DNA of 64,000 bases from Rosettibacter sp037481715 (GCA_037481715.1 JBBFLD010000002.1:62001-126000); one strand, 5' to 3'; shown: positions 54,212 to 64,000, counted from the first letter of the stretch. A program made the numbers and translations. The notes: a model not told the origin generated them from the letters alone.

Positions 54212-56107
54212 TCATTGAATAATTTTTTCAAAACCGATTTTCTTTAAGTTAGTTAAAATCACAAAAAGGGAAATCACACTTAATATTAACAATATTATTC
54301 CTTTTACATACTCAGAAAAAATTAATTCGCCTAATCCAAACAAAAAGGAGTAAACTAAAACTATTCCCAAAAACCAATTAATAAACAGATAAATAAAAAT
54401 TTTAGTTGAATTAGTTTTTGAAAACTTCTTCCAGCCAAAACCTCCAGCATGAATCTTATTATTAAATTCAATTAGTTTATTTTCATCAACAGGTTTTGTA
54501 AGAAATGTAATAAGAATCCATACCAATGTAGTTCCCAATACAATTGGATAAAGAGTTAATGGAGATTCAAGATGAAAAAGATAAACAGCGATTGGATAAA
54601 TTATTACAGGAGCAATCATAGCAGAAATTTCTGACCATGCATTAATTCTCCACCAATACCAGCGTAAAATAAGTACCCCACCTAATCCTGCGCTTGTATT
54701 TAAAATAAAAATCCATGCTCCTGATATTGTAGTTAAAAAATATTTTGTAAGTACTAAAGAAAATATTGTCATTAAAATTATTCCAATTCTCGAAACAATG
54801 ACATAATGTTTTTCATCTGCATTTTTAATTATAAAGCGGCGATAAAAATCATTAATTATATAAGAAGTACCCCAATTTAATTGAGAAGCTACGGTTGACA
54901 TATAAGCTGCGAGAAAAACAGCAATTAAAAGTCCAAGCAAACCATTTGGCAGATATCTTACCATTAACTTTGGATACATAATGCCGGGGTCAATTGTATT
55001 TTCATATTTATCATAAAATTCTTTGAATTCATTTGAACGAATAATAACATCATTGGAATGAAGTAATTGTTTATTATTATAAACTTCTTCGCATTTACTA
55101 AATAAAACAGGATTTTCTTTTTTTAATGATTCCAAACTTTGAGAGCGAGGTAAAATTATTAAAGCTGCAAGTGCCACTAAAATCCAGGGCCATGGTCTGA
55201 TTGCATAATGTGCAATTGTAAACCATAAAGTTGCAAGAAGGCTGTGTTTTTCATTTTTTGCAGACATCATTCTCTGTGCAATATATCCCCCACCTCCCGG
55301 GTCTGCACCAGGATACCAGCTTGACCACCATTGCAAACCAATATACGCTAAGAACGACCATAATGAAATTGAAAGAACATTTGTTTGAATTTGATTAGCA
55401 GTTAAGTTTTCGATTCTTGGTAAGAACGACAAAGTTTGAGATGAAAGATTTTTTGTTAATCCTTTTAGTCCATTTACTTCTGGCAAGTTTATAACAATAA
55501 CAGCAAGAATAATACAACCAATCATTGCAAATACAAATTGAAAGCTGTCTGTTCTTGAAGTGCCAAGCAAACCAGAAGCTGATGTATAAACAGCAATTAT
55601 GAAAGCACAAATTATAACCAAAGCAAAAGCATTATAATCTGGAAATACCACACTAAATATTTTTTCCATCGCTTTGTTAACCCATCCAAGAACAATGGCA
55701 TTCATAAATAAACCTAAATAAATTGCTCTAAATCCTCTTAAGAAGGAAGCTGCTTTGCCTGAATATCTCAATTCAATAAATTCCAAATCAGTCATAATGC
55801 CAGCACGACGCCATAATCTTGCAAAGAAAAAAACCGTAAGCATACTTCCTATTGCCATATTCCACCACAACCAGTTTCCAGAAATTCCATTTTTAGCTAC
55901 AAGTTCTGTAACAGCTAATGGTGTATCGGCAGCAAATGTTGTTGCTACCATGGCAGTGCCTGCAATATACCATGGCAAATTTCTGCCTGATAAAAAGAAA
56001 TTGGAAGTTGAGTGCCCAGCTTTTCTGGAATAATAAAATGCAATTAAAAAAACTACAATGAAATAAAAAACAATAATTGCAAAATCGTAGGAATTAAGAT
56101 GTGTCAT
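54212..56107 (-). CDS. Sodium:solute symporter (SSS family)
   Basis: A 631-aa membrane transporter with about 13-15 helices. The N-terminus FYFIVVFLIAFYYSRKAGHS, FFLSGRNLPWYIAGTAMVATTFAADTPLAVTELVAKNG is the SSS signature with residues of the first sodium site. It probably imports a sugar or sugar derivative using a sodium gradient; the substrate is not readable. It is co-directional with the ROK regulator, GH92 and esterase genes upstream, and lies about 50 bases after the ROK gene. The N-terminal 90 residues are well conserved, while the loop near 340-400 is long and charged. Confidence 0.93.
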   Translation of the reverse strand: MTHLNSYDFAIIVFYFIVVFLIAFYYSRKAGHSTSNFFLSGRNLPWYIAGTAMVATTFAADTPLAVTELVAKNGISGNWLWWNMAIGSMLTVFFFARLWRRAGIMTDLEFIELRYSGKAASFLRGFRAIYLGLFMNAIVLGWVNKAMEKIFSVVFPDYNAFALVIICAFIIAVYTSASGLLGTSRTDSFQFVFAMIGCIILAVIVINLPEVNGLKGLTKNLSSQTLSFLPRIENLTANQIQTNVLSISLWSFLAYIGLQWWSSWYPGADPGGGGYIAQRMMSAKNEKHSLLATLWFTIAHYAIRPWPWILVALAALIILPRSQSLESLKKENPVLFSKCEEVYNNKQLLHSNDVIIRSNEFKEFYDKYENTIDPGIMYPKLMVRYLPNGLLGLLIAVFLAAYMSTVASQLNWGTSYIINDFYRRFIIKNADEKHYVIVSRIGIILMTIFSLVLTKYFLTTISGAWIFILNTSAGLGGVLILRWYWWRINAWSEISAMIAPVIIYPIAVYLFHLESPLTLYPIVLGTTLVWILITFLTKPVDENKLIEFNNKIHAGGFGWKKFSKTNSTKIFIYLFINWFLGIVLVYSFLFGLGELIFSEYVKGIILLILSVISLFVILTNLKKIGFEKIIQ

Positions 56108-56157
56108 TAGTGACCTCTAAAGAAGTTAAGAAGTATTAGAGTGTAACAAAATAAATT

Positions 56158-57339
56158 CTATTGCTTGACTACACCCACTTTAAAGAAATTTTCTAAAATT
56201 AATGCAGCTGCACCAACTGCTACTGAATATTGATGATAATTATCAACCACAATTTCGAGTGCATCATTTGTAATTGGGATTACTCTCATTTCAATTTCTT
56301 TTCGAACAGCTTCGATTATTATATCTTCTAATTCTGAAATTACACCTGTTAGAATTAAAGAATCTGGATTAAGCAAAGCCACGGCAGGGGCAATTGTTTG
56401 GCCAATGATACTTCCAATTTTTGAAAAAATAAGATTTGCAATTTTATCACCTTGTTTTGCAGCTTGAACAAGGAATTCAACATTTATATCATCAATTGAA
56501 GTAATGTAATTCTTTAAGTATTCTCCTTCTACAAATCTGCTTTTATATGTTGTCAGAAACTCTCTCAATGTAGGTAAATGAGGATAAAGTTCGCCGGCAC
56601 AAAAAGAAGAACCTCTATATAATTCACCATTGATAACAATTCCAATTCCAAGTCCACTTACATTCTGGTCAATCTCAATTAAAACAACGAGATAATTTCT
56701 TTTAGCTTGTTTATTGCTTTTTAACTTATATCCAATTGCAACTGCATTAGCATTGTTTTCAATTTGAACAGGGAAAGGAAATTGTTTTAACTTTTCCAGT
56801 AAATTGAAATTTAATTCTGGAAGTATACTCGACATCATCACTACACCATTATAACAATCAACTATACCTGCAAAAGCAATACCCAAACCCAATATTTTTT
56901 GTTGTTCAAGATTATTTTCCTGAATTATTTTATTTACAGCATCAATAATATTATTTGCTAATTCTTCAACGGTATTTCCAGTATTCTGCCTGATTGTTTT
57001 CTTAGATATAACTTCTCCTTTAAAATTTAGAACAACGAGGGACATTTCTCCTACTTCTATGTCAAGTCCAATTACATATGCTGCATCTTTATTTAATGTC
57101 CACAGATAAGGTTTTTTTCCGCCCTTTACAGTAGAATCTCCTTTACCATAAAATGTTACAAATGACTTTGCCGATAAGCTGTTAAGAATATTAAAAATTG
57201 TTGAGGGTCTCATCCCTGTAATTTTGGTCAAATCAGAACTCGCAATAATATCGTGCTCTTGGATTAATTTTAGAACAAGTTGCTCATTAATATCTTTAAC
57301 AACCCTTGCATGAAGTGAAAGTAATTTTCTGCTTTTCAT
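56158..57339 (-). CDS. ROK-family transcriptional regulator
   Basis: A 393-aa protein with an N-terminal winged helix (about residues 12-75: NEQLVLKLIQEHDIIASSDL, TKITGMRPSTIFNILNSLSA) fused to a ROK sugar-kinase-like domain. That domain has VIGLDIEVGEMSLVVLNFKG (phosphate-binding loop), ILGLGIAFAGIVDCYNG and ALLNPDSLILTGVISELEDI. The Cys-rich zinc motif of typical ROK proteins is missing; the equivalent place reads FCAGELYPHLPTLREFL. It likely represses the flanking glycan genes until a sugar ligand binds. It lies 18 bases after the GH92 gene. Confidence 0.9.
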   Translation of the reverse strand: MKSRKLLSLHARVVKDINEQLVLKLIQEHDIIASSDLTKITGMRPSTIFNILNSLSAKSFVTFYGKGDSTVKGGKKPYLWTLNKDAAYVIGLDIEVGEMSLVVLNFKGEVISKKTIRQNTGNTVEELANNIIDAVNKIIQENNLEQQKILGLGIAFAGIVDCYNGVVMMSSILPELNFNLLEKLKQFPFPVQIENNANAVAIGYKLKSNKQAKRNYLVVLIEIDQNVSGLGIGIVINGELYRGSSFCAGELYPHLPTLREFLTTYKSRFVEGEYLKNYITSIDDINVEFLVQAAKQGDKIANLIFSKIGSIIGQTIAPAVALLNPDSLILTGVISELEDIIIEAVRKEIEMRVIPITNDALEIVVDNYHQYSVAVGAAALILENFFKVGVVKQ

Positions 57340-57357
57340 TTTTTACCTTCATTAAAG

Positions 57358-60300
57358 TTATTTTATAATTATTTCATCAATAAAAAGCCAAGCTTTTTTG
57401 CCAGCACCAATATGCCACGAAGGACAAACCCCAATATTTTTTGCATAAACACGAATAAATCTTGTTTTCACTTTTTCAAAACTTGTTTCTACATTTTTAA
57501 TTCCGTCGGGGATGTATTGTTTATCATTCTCGATATTTAATTCATAAATTTTAGAAAACTTACTTCCTTCATTTGAAATATAATATTCTACTTTTGAAGG
57601 GAAAAATATCCAAGAACCTGCTTTTTGTAAGTATGAAGAATTGATATAACTAACATCTGTGATTTCCCCTAAATCAATTACAACATCTAAATCAACTTCT
57701 TCGTAACCTTGCCATGCATCGGAATTAAAATTTTCGTTGCCTCTTATTCCATCAATTAATCCCCACTGTCCGCCTCCAGTATATGAATGACTGAATTCTG
57801 TATTGTATTTAATTTGCCACTTGTCAGGAATTTTATAAAATGAACTTGTTACAGTTTTACTAAACTTATTATTTCTAAGGCTAACAAACTTTAAAGTTGA
57901 TGAATTTTTTATTGTTATTGGTTTATTAAATTTTATTCCATTCAATTCTGGATTTGTATTATCCAATGTGTAATAAATTTCGCTGCTATCAATTGTTGAT
58001 AAATTTACAACTGTTGAATCCCTAAAAATCTTATCCCCACTTGATAAATAAGGAATAACAACATAATCATTCTCAACTGAAGTAATTGGACAGTTGTTTA
58101 TGTTCGTAGCCCAGTTTGAAGGTTTAGAATCCATTTCAAATATTATTTCCCCTCCATTAACAATATCTGAATGTTTTATAAAAGAAAAAAAGTATTCATT
58201 ATTATTCAAATAGACTTTACGAATATAGTAATTTTCATCGGTTAAATTTTTTGTTGTCACTTTAAAATACTTTTTATCACCTACTTTGATAGAAACAGAC
58301 TTAAAGTTAGGGGTTCCAATAATGTAATTATTATTTCCAGGACAAACAGGATAAAATCCAAGTGAACTAAAAATATACCATGCAGACATTTGCCCGCAGT
58401 CTTCATTTCCTATTAATCCATCAGGTTTATCAGTATAAAATGAATTTAAAATTTGATGAACAATTTTCTGAGTTTTCCAGGGTTTGCCGGCAAAATTGTA
58501 AAGGTAAGCTATATGATGACTTGGTTCATTCCCATGAGCATATTGACCAATTAATCCTGAAATATCCGGCTGATATTTACCATATAATTTATTTTCGGCA
58601 TTAAAAAGTTCATCTAATTTTTTTTCATATTTATCAAATCCACCCATAATTTTTATTAAACCATTTATATCATGAGGCACAAAAAAACTATATTGCCATG
58701 CATTTGCTTCAGTAAAATCTCGGCTTACCATGTAGGGGTCAAAGGGTTCTATCCATTTACCATTTTTTTTAGGTCTAAAGAAATTTGTAGAAGGGTCAAA
58801 AAGATTCAAATAATATTTTGCTCTTTCACTGTAATATTTATAATCTTCATTATAACCTAAAGCTTTTGCCATTTGAGATATACACCAATCATCATAAGCA
58901 TATTCAAGTGTTTTTGAAACACTTTCGTGTTCAGCATCTGAAGGAATATAGCCCATATCCCTGTAATAATCCAATCCATTTGAATTTTGCATTGAACTTT
59001 TTTTCATTGCTTCGTATGCTTTTTTAACATCGAAGTTTCTAATTCCTTTCATGTATGCATCAACAATAACAGGAACAGAATGATAGCCAATCATAGTTCC
59101 AGTTTCATTCGAAGCCAGCTCCCAAACGGGCAGCAAACCACTTTCATCAAATTTTGCAATGAGTGATTTTATCATATCTTCATCTCTCTTAGCATCAATA
59201 ATTGTTAATAATGGATGCAAAGCACGGAATGTATCCCACAAAGAAAATACTGTATACATAGTAAAACCTTCTGCAGTATGAATTTTACCATCCATCCCAA
59301 TGTACTTGCCATCAATATCTGAAAAAATATTTGGGCTCAAAAATGAATGATACAACGCTGTATAAAAAATTTTTTTCTTAGTAATGTTTTTATCATCAAC
59401 TAAGATTAATGACAGCTGTTTATTCCATTCCTCTTCTGCATTTTTTCTTACAGCTTCAAAACTCCAGTGAGGTATTTCAGTTAATAAATTTTTCTTTGCT
59501 CCTTCCAAACTTGTATGTGAAATACCAACTTTAACCAAAATTATTTCGTTTGATTTTGTTTCATATTCAAAATAAGCTTTTAGATTTTTTCCATTAATCA
59601 CTTTTTCATTTTTTATCACATTCTTATAATTTACAATTCCATATGAATTAAATGGTTTTGAAAACTCAGCATAAAAATAAACAGTATGGTCTTTTGCCCA
59701 TCCATTCGACCTTCTATAACCTTGAATAGTAGTGTTATTAATTATTTCTATTCTTGAATCAATCACTTTATCTTGAATTCCATGTTCTAAGTCAATTAAT
59801 ATGTAAGATTTTTTTGATTGAGGAAAAGTATATTTATGAAAACCGGCTCGATATGAAGCTGTTAGTTCTACTTTAATCTTATAATCTTCTAAAAAAACTG
59901 AATAATAACCGGGCTTTGCAAATTCTTTATCGTGGTTAAATCTTGAGCGATAACCTGAATCAGGATTTTCTTTTGTTCCTGGTTCTGTTTTCAGTTCACC
60001 AGTAATCGGCATAATTAAAATATCACCATAATCACCGCAGCCTGTCCCACTAAGATGAGTGTGACTAAAACCCATAATTGAATTATCAGAATAATGATAA
60101 CCAGAACACCAATCCCAGCCTTCTGTATCAGTATCAGGACTTAATTGAACCATACCAAAAGGCATTGATGCACCAGGGAAAGTATGACCATGACCGCCTG
60201 TTCCAATAAATGGATCGACATAGTCTGTTAATTTTTTCTGTGCAAATATTGTTAAGGTTAATGCTAATACAAATGCTAAGATTAATTTTATTCTGTTCAT
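57358..60300 (-). CDS. GH92 alpha-mannosidase, secreted, with C-terminal accessory domains
   Basis: A 980-aa enzyme with a signal peptide (MNRIKLILAFVLALTLTIFA) at the chosen ATG at 60300; the frame is open to 60387 but that extension lies inside the upstream gene and lacks a signal peptide. The GH92 core starts YVDPFIGTGGHGHTFPGASM and includes GFSHTHLSGTGCGDYGD, GMDGKIHTAEGFTMYTVFSL, GNEPSHHIAYLYNFAGKPW and GNEDCGQMSAWYIFSSLGFY. A chitobiase-type C-terminal segment (YYTLDNTNPELNG) and an F5/8-type carbohydrate-binding domain (DVVIDLGEITDVSYINSSYL) follow. GH92 enzymes are calcium-dependent exo-mannosidases acting on alpha-mannans or N-glycans. Confidence 0.95.
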   Translation of the reverse strand: MNRIKLILAFVLALTLTIFAQKKLTDYVDPFIGTGGHGHTFPGASMPFGMVQLSPDTDTEGWDWCSGYHYSDNSIMGFSHTHLSGTGCGDYGDILIMPITGELKTEPGTKENPDSGYRSRFNHDKEFAKPGYYSVFLEDYKIKVELTASYRAGFHKYTFPQSKKSYILIDLEHGIQDKVIDSRIEIINNTTIQGYRRSNGWAKDHTVYFYAEFSKPFNSYGIVNYKNVIKNEKVINGKNLKAYFEYETKSNEIILVKVGISHTSLEGAKKNLLTEIPHWSFEAVRKNAEEEWNKQLSLILVDDKNITKKKIFYTALYHSFLSPNIFSDIDGKYIGMDGKIHTAEGFTMYTVFSLWDTFRALHPLLTIIDAKRDEDMIKSLIAKFDESGLLPVWELASNETGTMIGYHSVPVIVDAYMKGIRNFDVKKAYEAMKKSSMQNSNGLDYYRDMGYIPSDAEHESVSKTLEYAYDDWCISQMAKALGYNEDYKYYSERAKYYLNLFDPSTNFFRPKKNGKWIEPFDPYMVSRDFTEANAWQYSFFVPHDINGLIKIMGGFDKYEKKLDELFNAENKLYGKYQPDISGLIGQYAHGNEPSHHIAYLYNFAGKPWKTQKIVHQILNSFYTDKPDGLIGNEDCGQMSAWYIFSSLGFYPVCPGNNNYIIGTPNFKSVSIKVGDKKYFKVTTKNLTDENYYIRKVYLNNNEYFFSFIKHSDIVNGGEIIFEMDSKPSNWATNINNCPITSVENDYVVIPYLSSGDKIFRDSTVVNLSTIDSSEIYYTLDNTNPELNGIKFNKPITIKNSSTLKFVSLRNNKFSKTVTSSFYKIPDKWQIKYNTEFSHSYTGGGQWGLIDGIRGNENFNSDAWQGYEEVDLDVVIDLGEITDVSYINSSYLQKAGSWIFFPSKVEYYISNEGSKFSKIYELNIENDKQYIPDGIKNVETSFEKVKTRFIRVYAKNIGVCPSWHIGAGKKAWLFIDEIIIK

Positions 60301-60307
60301 AATATTC

Positions 60308-62806
60308 CTAAAATTTATTGATGAATTCACCGCTTTCCAAATTCCAGTCATTCCCAAAATAGCCAATGAATTTAATTCCATCATCATCAGATTTTACAAT
60401 ATTCTCATCATAAATTACAACATCTGGCAAATTAATATATGGATGATGATATGCAGCAAAGTTTGAAATTCTCATTCCTGTAATTCCTGTTCCAGAAACA
60501 GCAGCAACACTTGCAATGTCACTATCTTTTCTTGGACAAATAATTAAACAAGCAAAATTTTTCCCTTTGTATTCTTTATCGCCAATTTTAAGTTTTCCGT
60601 TTATAACTTGGATTGGACTATCATCCAACAAAAGTTTCCATGCAGAGTTTGTTTTTGCATTTCCAAATAAAACAACATTTCTATTTTTATATGCTTCTGG
60701 ATTGAAATCATCATCTTTAATTAATTCAATAGAAGCATTTCCTTGATACCAAAGTTTTTCGGCATCATATCTTGCTTTTTCATATGCCCATTTGTTTTCT
60801 TCTTTAGTGCCATGCGTTCCAAAAACAAAAACCACATCATTATTTAATACTTCTCTAATATTTCCGCATCTTTCTGGATTTTTATTTTTTCTTGATGGCT
60901 CATCACACAGTTTCCATTCATTGTTTTGATTTTTCAAATAAATTTTTCTTGATGACGGCACCTTTATATTATCAATAAGTTGATTATCAAGTTCAACAGA
61001 AAATGGTCTATCATCTTGGAACATTGAAACATCCAAGCCTAAAATTTCTATATTGTTTGTTGTCCCAATAAATTTTCTTTTGCCATATTCAAGTTTGATA
61101 TTAATCCTGCTTTCAGTTTGTTGAACTTTTTGATTAAAAATTTCAACCCAGTTATTCTTATGTGATATTGCTAAATTTGATGTAACATAATTAATAGTTT
61201 TAATTCTTTCTTTAGATGGAATTGAATGACGGGAAAAGAAATCAAACATAGGAAGCCAGTCAACACAATCAGCACCGCTTTCATCTGAATTATCCCACCA
61301 ATGCCCAGCTCCTTTTTCTACATGAAATTCAAAATCTTTATGGAATTTAGATAACACATCAACCATAGATTGTGCCTGAGAAATAGGAACATTATCATCA
61401 GCATCACCATGAATAATATAAATTCCATTTTGGTTTAGATTCTCAGCAAATTTGTATGTATCGCTTTGACGTGCTGACCTTAACAACATTTCTTTAACTC
61501 TAGTGGTATCAACTAAACTTCTGATTCTATAAGACCAGATGCTTATCCATCCTGCACTTGGACCAATGGCAGCAAATTTATCAGGATAATTAATGCCAAG
61601 ATGCCATGTGCCGTGTCCACCCATTGAGTGACCAGTTAGATATACTCTATTTTCATCAATATTAAATTTTTTCTTTGCAATATCTAATACCTCGAGTGCA
61701 TCAATCCTGCCCCAATTTTCCCAATTGAATCCATAAGGTCTGCGATTGGTTGGCGCTACTATGTAACCCCAATTTTTATGTCCATACGAATTTGCTTGAT
61801 TAATTGCTTCTACGCCTGCACCGTGCAAACTTAAAAATAGAGCTGGTTTTGATTTTAAATTTTCAGGAGGATTAACTGCATAGTATTGAACACTTCCATC
61901 AAGCTTACTTATAAATGTTTCTTTATGAGTTTCTTCAGGAGATAAAACTTTTATTTTCACAATAGTTTTTGTTAGAACTTTTTCTTCATTTTTGATTTTT
62001 TCAATCAACTCAAGATTTAATTCGATTTCACCTTTTTGATTTTGTTCAGGCAATACAATTCTGAAAGGAGCTTTATAAATTGATAGTGGATTAATAACTT
62101 CCACAGAAGTATAAACAGGATTTGAATTTTGTGAACTGACTTTTATCAACAAATTTTTATAAATCTTTTCTGATGCATTAATTATTGGAATTGCACCATA
62201 AAGATTAACTGGCTCGTTAATCAATATATCAGGAAGAGTTAAATCGTATTCATTAAAAATCAATTCTGGATTATTAAAATGTAATTTAGCTTTTAATGCT
62301 CCCCTGCTGCATTCAAATAAAAATTCATTTTTCCCTTTATTAAGCTGGATAGGAATTAAAGAATAATCAAATCTTGGTTCCCAATCTTCATACGTATCTT
62401 TGAAACGATAAGGATTCCCTGAACGGATAACACCATTAACATAAACATTTTCATTTCCCATTGCCTCGAGAAGAACAATTTGTTCTTTATTCGAATAATA
62501 TTCTACAAATACATATGCATTTCTAAGAGATTCATTTTTGAACCAGCCGGAATTATCTGCAATAATTTCCTGCCATTGATATGATTCTTTATCATTTACT
62601 TTTAGTTCATCACCTTTATGTGGAGTTTTCCATTTACCTAATTCAATTTGAGATGCAATTGGATTTGGCGAAATCACATTGCTTCTTGAAAATGGCAGTT
62701 TAATCATTAATCCTTTTTTGATAACTAAAGTATCAGATGCATTTGAAAGAGAACTAATAAAACACACAATTAATAAAATTAATAAGATGTTAAATTTTGT
62801 TTTCAT
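60308..62806 (-). CDS. Secreted alpha/beta-hydrolase esterase of the glycan locus
   Basis: An 832-aa protein with a signal peptide (about residues 1-23). An N-terminal beta-rich part (25-310, containing FVEYYSNKEQIVLLEAMGNE) precedes the hydrolase domain: ALFLSLHGAGVEAINQANSYG, nucleophile motif GHSMGGHGTWHLGINYPDKF, IIHGDADDNVPISQAQSM and a His in KGAGHWWDNSDESGADC. A C-terminal region of about 250 residues has FVFGTHGTKEENKWAYEKAR. It resembles esterases and prolyl-oligopeptidase-like hydrolases found in polysaccharide loci, probably removing acyl groups from a glycan. It precedes the GH92 gene by 7 bases. The substrate is not known. Confidence 0.85.
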   Translation of the reverse strand: MKTKFNILLILLIVCFISSLSNASDTLVIKKGLMIKLPFSRSNVISPNPIASQIELGKWKTPHKGDELKVNDKESYQWQEIIADNSGWFKNESLRNAYVFVEYYSNKEQIVLLEAMGNENVYVNGVIRSGNPYRFKDTYEDWEPRFDYSLIPIQLNKGKNEFLFECSRGALKAKLHFNNPELIFNEYDLTLPDILINEPVNLYGAIPIINASEKIYKNLLIKVSSQNSNPVYTSVEVINPLSIYKAPFRIVLPEQNQKGEIELNLELIEKIKNEEKVLTKTIVKIKVLSPEETHKETFISKLDGSVQYYAVNPPENLKSKPALFLSLHGAGVEAINQANSYGHKNWGYIVAPTNRRPYGFNWENWGRIDALEVLDIAKKKFNIDENRVYLTGHSMGGHGTWHLGINYPDKFAAIGPSAGWISIWSYRIRSLVDTTRVKEMLLRSARQSDTYKFAENLNQNGIYIIHGDADDNVPISQAQSMVDVLSKFHKDFEFHVEKGAGHWWDNSDESGADCVDWLPMFDFFSRHSIPSKERIKTINYVTSNLAISHKNNWVEIFNQKVQQTESRINIKLEYGKRKFIGTTNNIEILGLDVSMFQDDRPFSVELDNQLIDNIKVPSSRKIYLKNQNNEWKLCDEPSRKNKNPERCGNIREVLNNDVVFVFGTHGTKEENKWAYEKARYDAEKLWYQGNASIELIKDDDFNPEAYKNRNVVLFGNAKTNSAWKLLLDDSPIQVINGKLKIGDKEYKGKNFACLIICPRKDSDIASVAAVSGTGITGMRISNFAAYHHPYINLPDVVIYDENIVKSDDDGIKFIGYFGNDWNLESGEFINKF

Positions 62807-62821
62807 AATAATTACCTCATT

Positions 62822-64000
62822 TTAATCTTTAAAATCATTTCTTACAGTTCCATCATCTCGATGGTCACGAACCATATTTTTCAAACGATTCATCATGTCC
62901 TTAAAATCTTTAAGTCCACCAACAGAAAACCAGATTATAATTAAAAAAGAAACAACAAGATTAATGAGAACATAATATCTCCAAAATGTCATCCATGCAG
63001 AATCTGGGACATCATTAGTAAGATTTAATATAGTTCCAATAATAAAAACTGCCACCCATATAAATGTCCATATATATGAAATCAAATAAATAATTTTATC
63101 TCCCTTGGTAAATTCTTTTCCTATTCCAAGCATTCTCCATCCTTTGAGCGGAACTTCGTTTACAATTATTGTTTCTTCTTTTATTGCATATTTACCACGG
63201 TGAAGCATTTTATCCATGTTAAATTCATTTTTCTTACCAAGCAAAGAAACAAGTATATAAACTAATGATGATAAACCCATAGCAATTGCCCAGAAATATT
63301 GACCATTAATTGGGAAATTTGGATAAATTTGCTGAAGTATTATTCCTGTTACAGCAGTTATTGAACCAATAATTAAAGCTGACCACGCAGCAGCTGTAGT
63401 TCCCCGCTTCCAATAAAGTCCTCCAATTATTACAGCACCAGACCCGCCGACAAAAATTGCAGCAGTAATAGCAAAGTAGAGAAATATATATTCTGTCATT
63501 GGGAAGACTAAGCTGAACAAGAATATAAAAATGCATACACCGAGAATAGCATATCTTAACATTTTAAGATGTTGTTCTGGTGTAAAAGATTTTTTTCTAA
63601 AAGGCATTATTACATCTTGAATAAAAATGCTTCCCCATGAATGCATGTAAGAGCTATGAGTGCCGATTGTTGCCATAATCATGACAGCAAGTAAAGCACC
63701 TCTTAAATAAACAGGAAGTACTTTTGAAAGAACAAGTGGAACTCTTAATTGATTTCTTACAGCTTCATTATCAATAGTAGATAAAGTATGATTAACATTA
63801 TCAGTAACTGATTGAAAATTAGAATGATGTAAAATTGTAAAAGCAACTACTGGAATGAAAACAAGGAAAAGCCATTTAGGAATATCTCTCAAATTACCTA
63901 ATACTTCTCCCATTTTTGCTTCGTGTGCACTTTTAGCAGATGAATAAAAACCTTGAGAACCCTGCCAGGACATTTTAGCATAAATTACTCCAACAACATT
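62822..64000 (-). CDS. Sodium:solute symporter (SSS family), C-terminal part, start beyond window edge
   Basis: The frame continues through the right edge (NVVGVIYAK precedes the first internal Met at 63973), so at least 392 residues of the C-terminal part are visible. About eight membrane helices can be followed, including AVMIMATIGTHSSYMHSWGS, where SSS transporters carry the sodium-site helix 8, and FVGGSGAVIIGGLYWKRGTT. A charged cytoplasmic segment (DKMLHRGKYAIKEETIIVNE) and a last pair of helices follow. It is upstream of the esterase gene by 15 bases and likely imports sugars released by the locus. The N-terminal half cannot be assessed. Confidence 0.88.
   Translation of the reverse strand, partial: NVVGVIYAKMSWQGSQGFYSSAKSAHEAKMGEVLGNLRDIPKWLFLVFIPVVAFTILHHSNFQSVTDNVNHTLSTIDNEAVRNQLRVPLVLSKVLPVYLRGALLAVMIMATIGTHSSYMHSWGSIFIQDVIMPFRKKSFTPEQHLKMLRYAILGVCIFIFLFSLVFPMTEYIFLYFAITAAIFVGGSGAVIIGGLYWKRGTTAAAWSALIIGSITAVTGIILQQIYPNFPINGQYFWAIAMGLSSLVYILVSLLGKKNEFNMDKMLHRGKYAIKEETIIVNEVPLKGWRMLGIGKEFTKGDKIIYLISYIWTFIWVAVFIIGTILNLTNDVPDSAWMTFWRYYVLINLVVSFLIIIWFSVGGLKDFKDMMNRLKNMVRDHRDDGTVRNDFKD

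Noticed and set aside
60301..60387. N-terminal extension of the GH92 protein
   Set aside because: The extension overlaps the esterase gene and would bury the signal peptide; the ATG at 60300 places it at the N-terminus.

Overview
The window comes from an AT-rich bacterium of the Bacteroidota/Chlorobi lineage, most likely class Ignavibacteria. This is an inference from the gene set and promoters, not from a database match. The supporting points are a complete flagellar and chemotaxis set, an 11-gene NADH dehydrogenase operon without nuoEFG, and sigma-A promoters of the Bacteroidota type (TTG about 20 bp before TAnnTTTG). No rRNA, tRNA, CRISPR array, insertion sequence or prophage was seen. Coding density is very high and many genes overlap by 1 to 17 bases.

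Positions 1-24072 (minus strand) hold two back-to-back flagellar operons. The upstream one, flgB-flgC-(74 aa)-fliE-fliF-fliG-fliH-fliI-fliJ-(MotE-like)-fliK-flgD-(TIGR02530-type)-flgE, builds the basal body, export ATPase and hook, and ends in a perfect 10-bp hairpin. The second, fliL-fliM-fliN-fliO-fliP-fliQ-fliR-flhB-flhA-flhF-flhG-(78 aa)-fliA-HDOD, builds the switch and export gate, sets flagellar placement and encodes sigma-28. Filament, distal rod, P/L ring, stator, CheW and receptor genes are not in the window. Positions 24195-31110 (minus) hold the chemotaxis operon: HEAT-repeat protein, cheR, two cheY-like genes, cheZ, cheA, cheB and an 81-aa CxC protein. Two cytoplasmic histidine kinases diverge from it (31417-34635). 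At 34801-36905 lies a FlgS/FlgR-like pair: a soluble kinase and an NtrC-type sigma-54 activator.

The most notable result is regulatory. Upstream of flgB, fliL and the chemotaxis operon there are sigma-54-like -24/-12 elements (TGGCAC-N5-TTGG, TGGCAT-N5-TTGA, CGGCAC-N5-TTGA). Each has a TTGGCTA-type dyad centred about 60 bp upstream of the -24 GG. The fliL and chemotaxis dyads share an identical 17-mer in opposite orientation. A weaker fourth copy precedes the 78-aa/fliA pair. Together with the nearby activator pair this outlines a sigma-54 flagellar and chemotaxis regulon.

Positions 37094-43645 hold housekeeping and envelope genes: a sugar-nucleotide epimerase, htpG, tatA (too short for a usual ORF cutoff), a porin/FMN-binding/membrane-protein module, msrB and a SPOR protein. 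Positions 43849-54134 (plus) are nuoABCDHIJKLMN. Positions 54212-64000 (minus) are a carbohydrate locus with two sodium:solute symporters, a ROK regulator, a GH92 mannosidase and a secreted esterase, without SusC/SusD in the visible part.
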